A stretch of 64,000 nt of DNA from Pirellulaceae bacterium (GTDB taxonomy: Bacteria > Planctomycetota > Planctomycetia > Pirellulales > Pirellulaceae): contig JAQWSU010000056.1 in NCBI GenBank assembly GCA_029243025.1, forward strand, positions 124,001-188,000, read 5' to 3'. Position 1 is the first letter of the stretch, and each line of letters starts with the position of its first letter. Of this stretch, positions 18,567 to 27,871 are shown piece after piece. Below the pieces are notes generated by a model that was given only the letters and a program-made list of their open reading frames with translations, did no database searches and was not told the origin of the DNA. The position numbers and the translations under genes were made by a program.

Positions 18567-19538
18567 ATGAAAGACATCCGTGTTGCTGCAGCGCAGTTTG
18601 AACATCGTGATAACGACAAGTCTTACAACCTTAGTCGGATTCATGAATTGACGCGTCGCGCAGTCGAGCAAGGTGCGGAAATCGTTAGTTTTCACGAATG
18701 CGCGATTCCAGGCTACTCTTGGCTGCAACCCCTATCCCATGCGCAACTGCTTGAGGTTGCTGAGCCCGTTCCAGACGGACAGTCCATTCGTCAACTCGTC
18801 CGAATTGCCAAAGAATACAAGACCGTCGTCATGGCCGGTCTCCTCGAGCGAGACGACCATAACAACGTCTACAACTGCTATGTGACCGTTGACCGAGATG
18901 GATGGGTCACGCGTTTTCGCAAGCTGCATGCATTCGTCAATCCGAACTTGTCGGCAGGCGATGCCTTCAACGTTGTTGAAATCGCCGGTTGCAAAGTCGG
19001 TTTTTTGATTTGCTATGACAACAATCTTGCCGAGAATGTTCGCGTCACAACGATGATGGGAGCCGAAATCATCTTCATGCCTCACGTCACTGGCTGCCTC
19101 CCCTCTGTCATGCCAGGACGAGGGGTGGTCGATCGGGAACTTTGGGAAAACCGAGAATCAGACCCTGTTCGCTTGAGACGAGAATTCAGAGGTCCTAAGG
19201 GACGAGAGTGGCTGATGCGGTGGCTGCCAACTCGAGCTTATGAAAACGGCATCTATGCCGTCTTCAGCAACCCAATCGGCTGGGACTATGACACCGTCAA
19301 GCCCGGACTCGCAATGATCCTTGACCCCTATGGTGAAGTCCAGGACGAGTCTCATGCGTTGGCCGACGACGTGATCGTCAGCCATTTAACAGCAGATAAA
19401 ATTGCGAACTCAAGCGGCCAACGCTACCTCAAAGCAAGACGACCTGAACTGTACGATAAGCTGGTGGAACCTCAAGCGTCGGTCACCCTACCGGGGTGGC
19501 AAATGCAACACGAGGCAAAACCTCGCGGCAGCCGTTGA
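18567..19538 (+). CDS. Nitrilase-family carbon-nitrogen hydrolase
   Basis: 323 residues of the carbon-nitrogen hydrolase superfamily, which hydrolyses nitriles, amides or carbamoyl groups. The catalytic triad can be read directly: Glu 44 in SFHECAIPGY, Lys 119 in RFRKLHAF and Cys 149 in FLICYDNNL. The protein is cytosolic, with no signal peptide. It lies 19 bases downstream of the FAH-family gene and probably shares its transcript. The branch (amidase, beta-ureidopropionase, N-carbamoylputrescine amidase or other) cannot be fixed by motif alone. A long insertion between the Cys loop and the final strands (about 165-215, with ELWENRESDPV) is a useful marker for comparison. Confidence 0.88.
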   Translation: MKDIRVAAAQFEHRDNDKSYNLSRIHELTRRAVEQGAEIVSFHECAIPGYSWLQPLSHAQLLEVAEPVPDGQSIRQLVRIAKEYKTVVMAGLLERDDHNNVYNCYVTVDRDGWVTRFRKLHAFVNPNLSAGDAFNVVEIAGCKVGFLICYDNNLAENVRVTTMMGAEIIFMPHVTGCLPSVMPGRGVVDRELWENRESDPVRLRREFRGPKGREWLMRWLPTRAYENGIYAVFSNPIGWDYDTVKPGLAMILDPYGEVQDESHALADDVIVSHLTADKIANSSGQRYLKARRPELYDKLVEPQASVTLPGWQMQHEAKPRGSR

Positions 19539-19595
19539 CCTGGCTGGCCCCCCACCCCTGACAAGCGAAGACATCACACAAACCGCGTCGAGATC

Positions 19596-19624
19596 AATCC
19601 TTCTCCCCATCAGGGAAAAGGATT
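19596..19624. terminator. Hairpin between convergent genes
   Basis: AATCCTTCTCCC (19596-19607) pairs with GGGAAAAGGATT (19613-19624) with a single C-A mismatch and a 5-base loop. It lies between the converging nitrilase gene and the three-repeat protein gene. No T run follows on either strand, so it is only a candidate transcript-end structure. Confidence 0.4.
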
Positions 19625-19671
19625 CTCAATTCGACCTCGCAGCTGTCGCAAGACGGCCCAGCGGTTGCCGC

Positions 19672-20706
19672 CTACTGACGAGTTGCCTTCCAAGACTCAC
19701 GGACATACTCAGTACCGTCGTCACCCACCAAAACCCATTCGCCGTCAAGGCTACCGTCTTTCTTTCGATCTGCTTCTATCGTGATCGTCCCGTTGTAGCC
19801 ACCTTGGTTGAATGGTAGCACAACTTCAACCCCGCCTGCGTTGACTTTGACTTTGGTCGCATCAACACCGTCGCTATCCGTGCCTTTTGAGACAGCAGTA
19901 TATTTACCATCTGCTTCCTTAAGAGTGAGCGTGCCGGTGTAATCGTCGTTATCAGGTACCTTCGCAACAACATTCCACACGCCCGCCAAACTTTCAACTT
20001 TTCGAACAGCAGACCATTCTCCCTCAGCACCAGCATCCTCAACCATCCATTTGCCTACGAGCTTGTTGTCACCATCTGCTTTGGCCTTGATGACCACATT
20101 GAACGATTCACCGTTCATGTCGACATCAAATTCCAAATGCAGCTCCTGGTCAGACATCGTCACCTTATTAATTTTGTTCTTACCAGCGTCACCGCTCAGC
20201 AAACCTGTTAAGTCTGCATTCTTTCCCTTGAGTTCCAATACAGACTTTAGCTTAACTCCATCAGGCAGCGTTGCCGTCGCATCCCAGGCACCTGCCAACA
20301 TTACTTCTTTCACAGCAGTGACTTCACCACTCATGAACACATTGCCGTCATTATCAACAATCGTCCATTTCCCATCGAGCTTTCCTGCCGTTTTTTCTTC
20401 CGCTTCGACGCGTATCACACCTGCGTTGCCATCCTGCTCGACGTCGATTTCCAACGTAACCTTTTTCTTGTCCACGCTTATACGATCAAGCTTTCTTTCC
20501 TCACCCTCGTATAAATTGAGGCCGCTTAGTACATCGCCCTTTCGAGAGAAGGTCCAGGTAATATTGCGAGTGTTTCCATCGGATGTTGCGGTGGCTTTCC
20601 AGACACCGGTGAGGTCCAAAGATTCCAAGTGATGATCTGCCTTAGTAGTCGAGGCAAGAAGCATAATCACTGACACCATAGCAACCAACTGATTGCGAAT
20701 TTTCAT
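19672..20706 (-). CDS. Secreted protein of three tandem beta-rich repeats, function unknown
   Basis: 344 residues from the ATG whose start is at 20706, supported by GGAAAGG 9 bases upstream and by a signal peptide (KIRNQLVAMVSVIMLLASTT). After it come three homologous units of about 100 residues, each opening with L-x-G-x-W (LDLTGVWKATA, VMLAGAWDATA, ESLAGVWNVVA), rich in alternating beta-strand pattern and closing with a G-x-W motif (GKWTIVDN, GKWMVEDA, GEWVLVGD). The pattern resembles lipocalin-like small beta-barrels seen in other planctomycete proteins, but no named family was recognised. The unit structure points to internal triplication. Likely periplasmic or secreted. Upstream is the divergently spaced 1661-residue surface protein gene on the same strand. 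Confidence 0.75.
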   Translation of the reverse strand: MKIRNQLVAMVSVIMLLASTTKADHHLESLDLTGVWKATATSDGNTRNITWTFSRKGDVLSGLNLYEGEERKLDRISVDKKKVTLEIDVEQDGNAGVIRVEAEEKTAGKLDGKWTIVDNDGNVFMSGEVTAVKEVMLAGAWDATATLPDGVKLKSVLELKGKNADLTGLLSGDAGKNKINKVTMSDQELHLEFDVDMNGESFNVVIKAKADGDNKLVGKWMVEDAGAEGEWSAVRKVESLAGVWNVVAKVPDNDDYTGTLTLKEADGKYTAVSKGTDSDGVDATKVKVNAGGVEVVLPFNQGGYNGTITIEADRKKDGSLDGEWVLVGDDGTEYVRESWKATRQ

Positions 20707-21010
20707 ATCGCTGAACCTTTCCAAAACATTATTACAACGCAATACCTGGTCTTAAACGATAAGCTTAGCCGGTCCGGTGCGGGGCCTGCAAGTGTCCGGC
20801 GGTCAAAGGTAATTGACGAAATTGCCAGCGTCCCCCCGCCTGTCACGGAGAAACAACAAGGCATTCAACCTCACTTAAGGGCATTCAACTTGGCTCAAAC
20901 ACGGACGAGAGACGGTGGGGGGGGAATCGCAGCAAAGCAGGCGAAACCCCATCCGCCAGGCAAAATCCACTCGCCATGCTTCGCAAGCTCAAGGCATTCC
21001 ATTCAACCGA
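20707..21010. other. Intergenic region with short repeats
   Basis: No gene is seen. GGCATTCAAC occurs twice, at about 20860-20869 and 20880-20889, and a similar AAGGCATTCCATTCAAC occurs near 20992. These may be chance or regulatory; no promoter was assigned. Confidence 0.4.
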
Positions 21011-24000
21011 CTAAGGCGTATCCGGATCATCGTATCGGCCGTATTTCCCATATTGAAACGCCAGCACAAAATCGGCCGAATCAAAGTCCCGATCACCGTC
21101 CCAATCGCCCTCAGCCCAACTGGAATTATTCGGCAACGCGTCTTCGTATTCTCCCGATTGAAAAGCGAGCACCAGATCGGCCGAGTCGAACCGACCATCT
21201 TGATTCGAATCTCCCGAAAAAGACAGTGCAGCATCAAAGAGTCGATCCACAGCAGCAGGTGTGAAATGGCTATCATTCGGGTCAAAATTGGCTGTATCAA
21301 TCACGAGTCCATCCAAAACATTCAAGCGATTGACCGCCAACAACACGTCAATTGGCGACAAATGACCATCACCATTTACGTCCACCAACCCAGATATTGA
21401 CTTTTCCCCTTCCATCGAACGAATGACGTCCTGGGTAGGCAATTGTCGGCTGCCCGAGTGACGCAACTCATTAATAACCAAGATCGCATCATTAGGAGTA
21501 ACTTCACCATCATGGTTGACATCAGCAGGTTCTGCGGCGTTATGCCAGTCGGCCGCCACCGTCGGTGCGAACTCAAAATCAGCATCAACGAGTTTGGTTG
21601 AAACATGACTTGATTCATACAAGTACTGTTGATCATTCACACGGAACACTAGCCGCCAGTGTGCGGCCTCTGGCTCAGCGGAAACCGTTAGCAACTCCCC
21701 AATTTCGACCGCAAGCCGTTCAGCCAAGTTTTGTTGAGCCAGAGAAATTGCCAATTCACCATCCGCATCGATGAACATCGCGACCGGCATGGGTTCCGCA
21801 TCAATTCGATAAAGATCTCCCAAACTGGAGATCACGATCGAAGGATCAACCACGTCGACAACCGAAACGGAATCTTGAGCAATTGAATAGAGTTTGTCAC
21901 CGATGTAGCCGCTGCGTCTCACCGGCGAATCATGTTCGATCTGTGCTGCGATTTTGAGCTTTCCACCTTGCTCGGCGTCAAGATCAAGTCGAAACACCAT
22001 CAGTTCATGTTCGGTGATCCATTCACGTGCTTCACGAAATCCGTCATCATCCGTGTCGACACGCGTTACGTATTGCTGTGTGGCGGGAACGGCGAGCAAT
22101 CCATGCGTGGCGAAATAGCCAAAAGCGTGATGATCGACAGTCGCTTCCGTCGTCGAGAACCTTTCGAATGTGAATTCATCTAATAGCTTTGGACTTTTTA
22201 AGTCACTCACATTGAACAGTGAAACCTGAGCGGGCCCCATCCCCCCCGTTGGTGTGTTTCTTCCGACGGCTAATAGATGATTCTCATCAATCAACTGCAT
22301 GTAGCTCGAGAAGCCAGGCAACGTCAAATGACCCATCGAACGAGGTTCTGTCGGATCGCTCACGTCGAGACCAAACAATGGATCAACATTACGAAACGTA
22401 ACCACAAAAGCACGATCTCCCATGAATCGCACCGAGCGCGTCGTTTCCCCCAATGCCAAATTTTGCAGGCTGCCAACAAACTCGAGAACGCCGGCATCCT
22501 CCCGAAGTACAAACAGATCATTTTCGGATCGGTCAGTCCAATTCCCAGAGTTGGTGTTCGAAATCGTGGTCACAATTCTCAAATGGCCCCGATATTCATC
22601 CGCTGAAAATTGATTGAGCATCCCCCCAGCAACCTCGCCACTGGCCGCTAGATCGGCCTCACCTGATTCGCCGTCCCAATCAAACTTCAGAATTCGAGTG
22701 GAAAGTCCGTCTTCGCTTTCGTAAGCATTTTCGAAGACGTAAAAATGATCCAACGAAGCGTAAACCTTTGCCACGCCATCCGTGTAGACGCCTGCCGACG
22801 CCGCAAGCCCTGGTTCCGTATTCGTCACATCAATTGATATCAGCGACAACAGATTTGATGCATTGGGTTGCAGTCGCTGATAAATATCTTCCGGCTGATG
22901 CACGAGACCGCTTCGGGCAAGTTCACCATCCGATCCATAACTCGCATAGTTTGGCAAGGCTTCTTCAACAAAGGCTCCGGTCTCAGCAAGAAACCGCTCC
23001 AAATATTGTTCTTTTGTTTCGTAAACCCCCTGCCAAGGATCCAGTTCATCATCGGCTCGAATGATTTCAGGCAGCGGTGCAACGGCTGAATTCGCAGCTA
23101 CCAAATAAACATGATCCCCCACCCCGCGAGATTCAACGTAGCGCCCCTCTAACTTCGTGGTCTGAACAATTCGAGGGTTCGTCCGATCACCCACATCGAA
23201 TACGGTCACATAGGTTTCCGGCTTGGAGTCATTCGGGGAGGGCATTAGATTCATGGGGCGGTCATTGACGAATCCAACATCGTTGGGCTCGACATCGTCG
23301 CCCCCGCGAAGATCGAGTAACGGAGCGTATCTGATTTGCTCAGAGATGACGGTCAGCCGATCACCGCGTAAGAACTCACCGATTGCCTGCCCCTCAATGG
23401 GATATCGTGAGACTTCAGCCAGTGAATCGGCCGGCCATGCATCCAAGATGACCAGATCATTGCCAGTTAGCATGTAAATATACTCGTCGTCAAATTCGAC
23501 GATATCTCCTTCGTCAACGCCTTCCACCTGCACGTTTGTTTCGGAATGCCCCCGTCCAACATTCGCGTTGGGAGCTGGATTCAGATCTGAGGTTGAGGCG
23601 TCCTCTAAAAACCAATTGAATGGACTCGATCCGAACATCCATTCGTATCGGACCAACGCGTCATCGATCAAGAACTGTTCGAAATCGCCAAGGGTTGCAA
23701 ATTGAGGAAAACGAGCTTGATCCCCTGAACGCACCTGTACCTCGATTTCTGCTTTCAAACGTCCATCCACGGTGTAAGTAAGTCGATCTGTCGCCACCAC
23801 GTCGGCCGGAGCCTGATAAATCACAGCCTTTCCGTCCGCCGCAATCTGCACGGAGGCCCCGATCGCTGAGGTGGTCACGTCGGTAATTCGTTGCTCCCCT
23901 TGATAATCGGCACCGAACAGATCGTTTACCAACACGGGCATAACTTCTTGTTCAGCCGGATTCACACGATAACGATCGTCTCGAACACGTCGGATCACAT

Positions 24001-25996
24001 TAACGGAAACGGCTGAAGTCATCACACCATCGACCTGATACGTAAATTGATCACGGCCGATAAAATCTTCTGGTGGCAGATAGGCAATCGATCTTCCACC
24101 CGGCAAAATCGTCACCGTGCCGCCCTGATCGGAGTCGACAACTTGAGTAATGCGGCGAGCACCTCGATAGTTGGAACTGTGACATGGGTCTTGCTCGCCG
24201 TTTCGAGAAAAATCATTCGCAAGCACATCAATCGAGGTTGCTTGACTGTTTTGGTCGACCACCACGTGATCGCCAACAAGTTGGCTGGTGAAACCAATCC
24301 ACGCGTTGCCAACATATTTATCGTCAACCGTATACTGAAGCGCGAAGGATCCTTCAGCGGATGGGGGCACTTGCAATTGACGACCATCGGGGAGCACCGT
24401 AATTGACGAGTTCTCATCGTCAGAACTCACCGCTGTAATTCGTGCTGGCCCCGAATACCCCTTATGAAACAGATCATTGGCCATCACACTGATTGTGTAC
24501 GGACCCCGTGTCGGATCGGCACAGAAGCGGTAGGAGTCACTTTGAGCCAACGGCTGCACGTAGACGGTGGCTGCTGCTGACAAATCATCGTCCACCGTGT
24601 ACTGAAAGTGATCTGAACCGATGTATTCAGCCGGTGGTGTATAAGCAATCGACTTCCCCACAATTGACGTGGCTCCACTCTGTTCGGTATCCGAGACGTG
24701 GCTAATTTCCCGCGGCCCTCCATAACCATTTCCCCAAAAATCATTATCGAGCACGGACAGAAGTTGTCCGGGGATATCTTGAACTGCCTCCAAGTAATCG
24801 TCTCGAACGGGGCGAGTAACTTGTAGATGCACGGTGGCAAGGTGCTTGTCATCCGCAAGATAGGTAAAGGCATCAGGTCCGCTAAAATCTCTTGGCGGCG
24901 TGTAGCTCAAACGACTTCCGCCATGAATGATCCGGACCAGTCCACCACTCTCCGGTTGGGTCACATCGGTGACCCGACTCACCACGTCTCGGTAGCGGTT
25001 GTTCAAGTCTCGATAGGTATCATTCGGAAGTACCTCCAAGACATGATTAGAACTGTTGCGATCAAGCTCTGACCAATCATCTTTGACCGGTCGATGAACG
25101 CGTAGGCTTACCTGGGCTTCAAATCGATCATCTACCACATAATAAAAACTATCCCACCCCGAGTGATCTGCGGAGGGTGTATAGAGCAGACGTTCGCCAG
25201 CGTCCGAGATTTCAATGTGGGCGTCATTCGACGATTGGGTCACCGCAGTGATCTGACCTTGTCCCCGATATCCCGGCCAGAAGGGATCGTTCTGAAGCAC
25301 GTGCAACACATTACTCGTCGAATTTTGAATAATTTCAAAACGATCGGACGTGAGCGTTGGTGGAACATCGATCGAGACCCTGGCCGCGTAAACTCCGTCA
25401 ACGATATAGACGAACTGATCTTCCCCTTGCTGGTCATCGATCGGACGATATCGAACCGATTGTCGATCAGCGGAGATCGTCAGCTCGCTACCCTGGCTGC
25501 TGACACTCGTGAGCGTAATGCGGCGTTCCCCCAAATATTGCTCCCAAAACGGATCGTTTTTCAGTACATCGAGCGTATGCACTTGCCCGTCTGGTGGAAT
25601 TTCGTACCGATCGTCAGTCAAAGGGGAACTCACCTCGACCTGGACTTGAGCAAATTCTCGCCCGTCGACGAAGTAGGTAAACAATTCTCGCCCACTGAAA
25701 TCGGCAGGTGGAGCATACTCGATCGCCCCTCGATCCGCACTGATACGAATATTGCCACCTTCGGAGCCAAAACTAACACTGGTTATTTGTTTCCCACCGG
25801 CGTACGTTTCAGCAAATTCATCGTTGGCCAACACCTCAAACAGTTGGCTGCTCTGATTCTGGTAAACTTCGAACGAATCTGAAAACAACTGAATGTCAGC
25901 CGCCAAAAGATGGCGTGGCTCCAGTTGTTCGAGAACACGAATGCCCAGCCGTTTTGGTCTTAACCCATAAGAAAACCAACGCTTATTTCTGATCAT
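21011..25996 (-). CDS. Giant secreted protein: eight cadherin-like repeats, beta-propeller and dockerins
   Basis: 1661 residues. The N-terminus carries the planctomycete export motif (QLEPRHLLAAD, ~23-33). Residues ~33-745 are eight tandem repeats of ~88 residues, each with a V-L-x-ND-x-F core, an R-x-I-T-x-V strand and an ending like F-x-Y-x-VD. Residues ~815-1440 form a secreted beta-propeller family domain recognised by GHSETNVQVEGVDEGDIVEF and YIYMLTGNDLVILD. Two dockerin-type EF-hand pairs follow (DVNHDGEVTPNDAILVINEL, DVNGDGHLSPIDVLLAVNRL) and then the C-terminal GDSNQDGRFDSADLV module shared with two other proteins here. TGAGGA lies 9 bases before the ATG. A surface adhesion or scaffold role is inferred; no catalytic motif was seen. 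Confidence 0.87.
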   Translation of the reverse strand: MIRNKRWFSYGLRPKRLGIRVLEQLEPRHLLAADIQLFSDSFEVYQNQSSQLFEVLANDEFAETYAGGKQITSVSFGSEGGNIRISADRGAIEYAPPADFSGRELFTYFVDGREFAQVQVEVSSPLTDDRYEIPPDGQVHTLDVLKNDPFWEQYLGERRITLTSVSSQGSELTISADRQSVRYRPIDDQQGEDQFVYIVDGVYAARVSIDVPPTLTSDRFEIIQNSTSNVLHVLQNDPFWPGYRGQGQITAVTQSSNDAHIEISDAGERLLYTPSADHSGWDSFYYVVDDRFEAQVSLRVHRPVKDDWSELDRNSSNHVLEVLPNDTYRDLNNRYRDVVSRVTDVTQPESGGLVRIIHGGSRLSYTPPRDFSGPDAFTYLADDKHLATVHLQVTRPVRDDYLEAVQDIPGQLLSVLDNDFWGNGYGGPREISHVSDTEQSGATSIVGKSIAYTPPAEYIGSDHFQYTVDDDLSAAATVYVQPLAQSDSYRFCADPTRGPYTISVMANDLFHKGYSGPARITAVSSDDENSSITVLPDGRQLQVPPSAEGSFALQYTVDDKYVGNAWIGFTSQLVGDHVVVDQNSQATSIDVLANDFSRNGEQDPCHSSNYRGARRITQVVDSDQGGTVTILPGGRSIAYLPPEDFIGRDQFTYQVDGVMTSAVSVNVIRRVRDDRYRVNPAEQEVMPVLVNDLFGADYQGEQRITDVTTSAIGASVQIAADGKAVIYQAPADVVATDRLTYTVDGRLKAEIEVQVRSGDQARFPQFATLGDFEQFLIDDALVRYEWMFGSSPFNWFLEDASTSDLNPAPNANVGRGHSETNVQVEGVDEGDIVEFDDEYIYMLTGNDLVILDAWPADSLAEVSRYPIEGQAIGEFLRGDRLTVISEQIRYAPLLDLRGGDDVEPNDVGFVNDRPMNLMPSPNDSKPETYVTVFDVGDRTNPRIVQTTKLEGRYVESRGVGDHVYLVAANSAVAPLPEIIRADDELDPWQGVYETKEQYLERFLAETGAFVEEALPNYASYGSDGELARSGLVHQPEDIYQRLQPNASNLLSLISIDVTNTEPGLAASAGVYTDGVAKVYASLDHFYVFENAYESEDGLSTRILKFDWDGESGEADLAASGEVAGGMLNQFSADEYRGHLRIVTTISNTNSGNWTDRSENDLFVLREDAGVLEFVGSLQNLALGETTRSVRFMGDRAFVVTFRNVDPLFGLDVSDPTEPRSMGHLTLPGFSSYMQLIDENHLLAVGRNTPTGGMGPAQVSLFNVSDLKSPKLLDEFTFERFSTTEATVDHHAFGYFATHGLLAVPATQQYVTRVDTDDDGFREAREWITEHELMVFRLDLDAEQGGKLKIAAQIEHDSPVRRSGYIGDKLYSIAQDSVSVVDVVDPSIVISSLGDLYRIDAEPMPVAMFIDADGELAISLAQQNLAERLAVEIGELLTVSAEPEAAHWRLVFRVNDQQYLYESSHVSTKLVDADFEFAPTVAADWHNAAEPADVNHDGEVTPNDAILVINELRHSGSRQLPTQDVIRSMEGEKSISGLVDVNGDGHLSPIDVLLAVNRLNVLDGLVIDTANFDPNDSHFTPAAVDRLFDAALSFSGDSNQDGRFDSADLVLAFQSGEYEDALPNNSSWAEGDWDGDRDFDSADFVLAFQYGKYGRYDDPDTP

Positions 25997-26151
25997 CCGC
26001 CTTATTCCTCAGTCACAAAACACATTCAGGCAGTCTCCCACGGGATCCATCACGGGCCTCCATTGTAGCTAAAACCGTGCTCTTAGGAAACCATTTCGAC
26101 CGCTGATCCAAGGCCACTTAACACAACAACTTGTTAAACTTCATAAAGAGA

Positions 26152-26178
26152 TTAAACAACGTGAGAGGTTAAACAACG
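26152..26178. repeat. Direct repeat TTAAACAACG upstream of the FAD oxidoreductase gene
   Basis: The decamer TTAAACAACG occurs at 26152-26161 and again at 26169-26178, start-to-start distance 17 bases, 32 bases before the next start codon. It could be a paired operator half-site; a related TTAAAC occurs just upstream. Confidence 0.45.
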
Positions 26179-26209
26179 ATTCACACCACTCAGGAACGAG
26201 CAGCACCTC

Positions 26210-27871
26210 ATGTCATTTTACCAGCGCAATCTAACAGCCCTTGGGCTCGGGTTATTCGTCTATCTACACTGCTTGTCGACAGCAGTTTTCGGTCAACCGC
26301 CAAATCCATCCGGCTACGATGTGGTCGTCTATGGCGGCACATCAGCCGGTATCATCGCAGCGGTTCAGGTAAGTCGCATGGGGCGAACGGTGGCCCTGAT
26401 CTCACCGTCAAAACATCTCGGTGGTTTAAGCACAGCTGGCCTGGGATTTACCGATAGCGGCGACAAACGGGGCATCGGGGGCTTGTCACGAGAGTTCTAC
26501 CAACGCATCAAACAAAAATATGATCGGCAAGTGACGTGGAAGTTTGAGACACCCGATGACTACTCACGATACGATGCGAACGTGGACGCGATGTGGACTT
26601 TCGAGCCTCACGTTGCCGAGGAGGTTTTTGAGGATCTCTTAAAGGAAGAACAAATTGCTATCTTTCGACAACAGCGGCTCGATCGAGAATCTGGCGTCAC
26701 TGTTCGAAACAACATGATTCGTTCCATTCGAACTCAACAAGGAAGCACTTTTAACGGAAGAATGTTTGTCGATTCGACTTACGAGGGTGACTTGATGGCA
26801 GCTGGCGGTGTGAGCTATACGGTTGGGCGTGAAAACAACAGTCGGTATGGTGAAACTCTGAACGGCGTCCAGAAAAATCAGAACATCCACAATCACCGTT
26901 TTCCGAAACTGGTCGATCCCTATGTGACTCCGGGGAATCCAGCCAGTGGTTTATTGCCAGGCATCCATGCTGGATCGCCCGGCAACGAGGGGCAGAGCGA
27001 CAAACGGGTGCAGGCCTATTGCTTTCGAATGTGCATGACCCATGTGCCCTCAAATCGCGTACCCTTCGTTAAACCTGCGAATTATAACCAGCGACGATAC
27101 GAACTCTTGCTACGAAATTTTGAAGCAGGTGACCATCGAATCCCCTACCACTCATTGATGATGCCGAATGGCAAGACGGACACAAACAACAACGGTGCAT
27201 TTTCAACCGATAACATCGGGATGAACTACCGTTATCCGGAAGCTACCTACGAGGAGCGAGAGGCGATCATCCAAGAACACCTTAACTATCAGCAAGGTTT
27301 CATGTGGACGCTCGCAAACCACCCTCGCGTTCCGGAACCCGTTCGTCGAGAGGTTTCAAAGTGGGGACTTTGCAAAGATGAGTTTCTCGACACGGATCAC
27401 TGGCCCCACATGCTTTACATTCGCGAGGCCCGTCGCATGCTCAGCGACTATGTCACGACCGAACATGATTGTCGCCGCGTCCGGGTTGCGAAAGATTCCG
27501 TGGGAATGGGATCCTACAACATGGATTCACACAATACGCAGCGTTACGTATCACCCGCTGGATTCGCCCAAAATGAGGGAGACGTTCAGGTCTCACCGGG
27601 TGGCCCTTACGTGATCAGTTATCGATCCATCATTCCCAAAAACGGTGAGATCGCAAACCTACTCGTACCGGTCTGTCTCTCTTCATCGCACATCGCTTAC
27701 GGGTCTATTCGCATGGAACCCGTCTTTATGATTCTTGGACAGACAGCTGCAACAGCAGCTGTCTTGTCGATCCAAAGCGAATGTGCAGTCCAAGATCTGC
27801 CTTACCAACGACTCAGGCGACAACTTCTAACCGACAAACAACAGCTGGACCTTCTCGAGGCAAAACACTAG
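26210..27871 (+). CDS. Secreted FAD-dependent oxidoreductase
   Basis: 553 residues with an N-terminal signal peptide (LGLGLFVYLHCLSTAVFG) followed at once by a Rossmann FAD-binding fold: YDVVVYGGTSAGIIAAVQVS (GxxxxG glycines at 42-47). The segment HLGGLSTAGLGFTDSG and the later DSTYEGDLMAAGGVSYTVGRE are typical of the FAD_oxidored family found in large numbers in planctomycetes. The C-terminal Rossmann closure (LGQTAATAAVLS) is present, so the protein is full length. The family contains enzymes that oxidise or isomerise carbohydrate-like substrates, but the true substrate is unknown. The stop codon overlaps the stop of the convergent TrhO-RluA gene in the palindrome CTAG at 27868-27871. Confidence 0.88.
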   Translation: MSFYQRNLTALGLGLFVYLHCLSTAVFGQPPNPSGYDVVVYGGTSAGIIAAVQVSRMGRTVALISPSKHLGGLSTAGLGFTDSGDKRGIGGLSREFYQRIKQKYDRQVTWKFETPDDYSRYDANVDAMWTFEPHVAEEVFEDLLKEEQIAIFRQQRLDRESGVTVRNNMIRSIRTQQGSTFNGRMFVDSTYEGDLMAAGGVSYTVGRENNSRYGETLNGVQKNQNIHNHRFPKLVDPYVTPGNPASGLLPGIHAGSPGNEGQSDKRVQAYCFRMCMTHVPSNRVPFVKPANYNQRRYELLLRNFEAGDHRIPYHSLMMPNGKTDTNNNGAFSTDNIGMNYRYPEATYEEREAIIQEHLNYQQGFMWTLANHPRVPEPVRREVSKWGLCKDEFLDTDHWPHMLYIREARRMLSDYVTTEHDCRRVRVAKDSVGMGSYNMDSHNTQRYVSPAGFAQNEGDVQVSPGGPYVISYRSIIPKNGEIANLLVPVCLSSSHIAYGSIRMEPVFMILGQTAATAAVLSIQSECAVQDLPYQRLRRQLLTDKQQLDLLEAKH

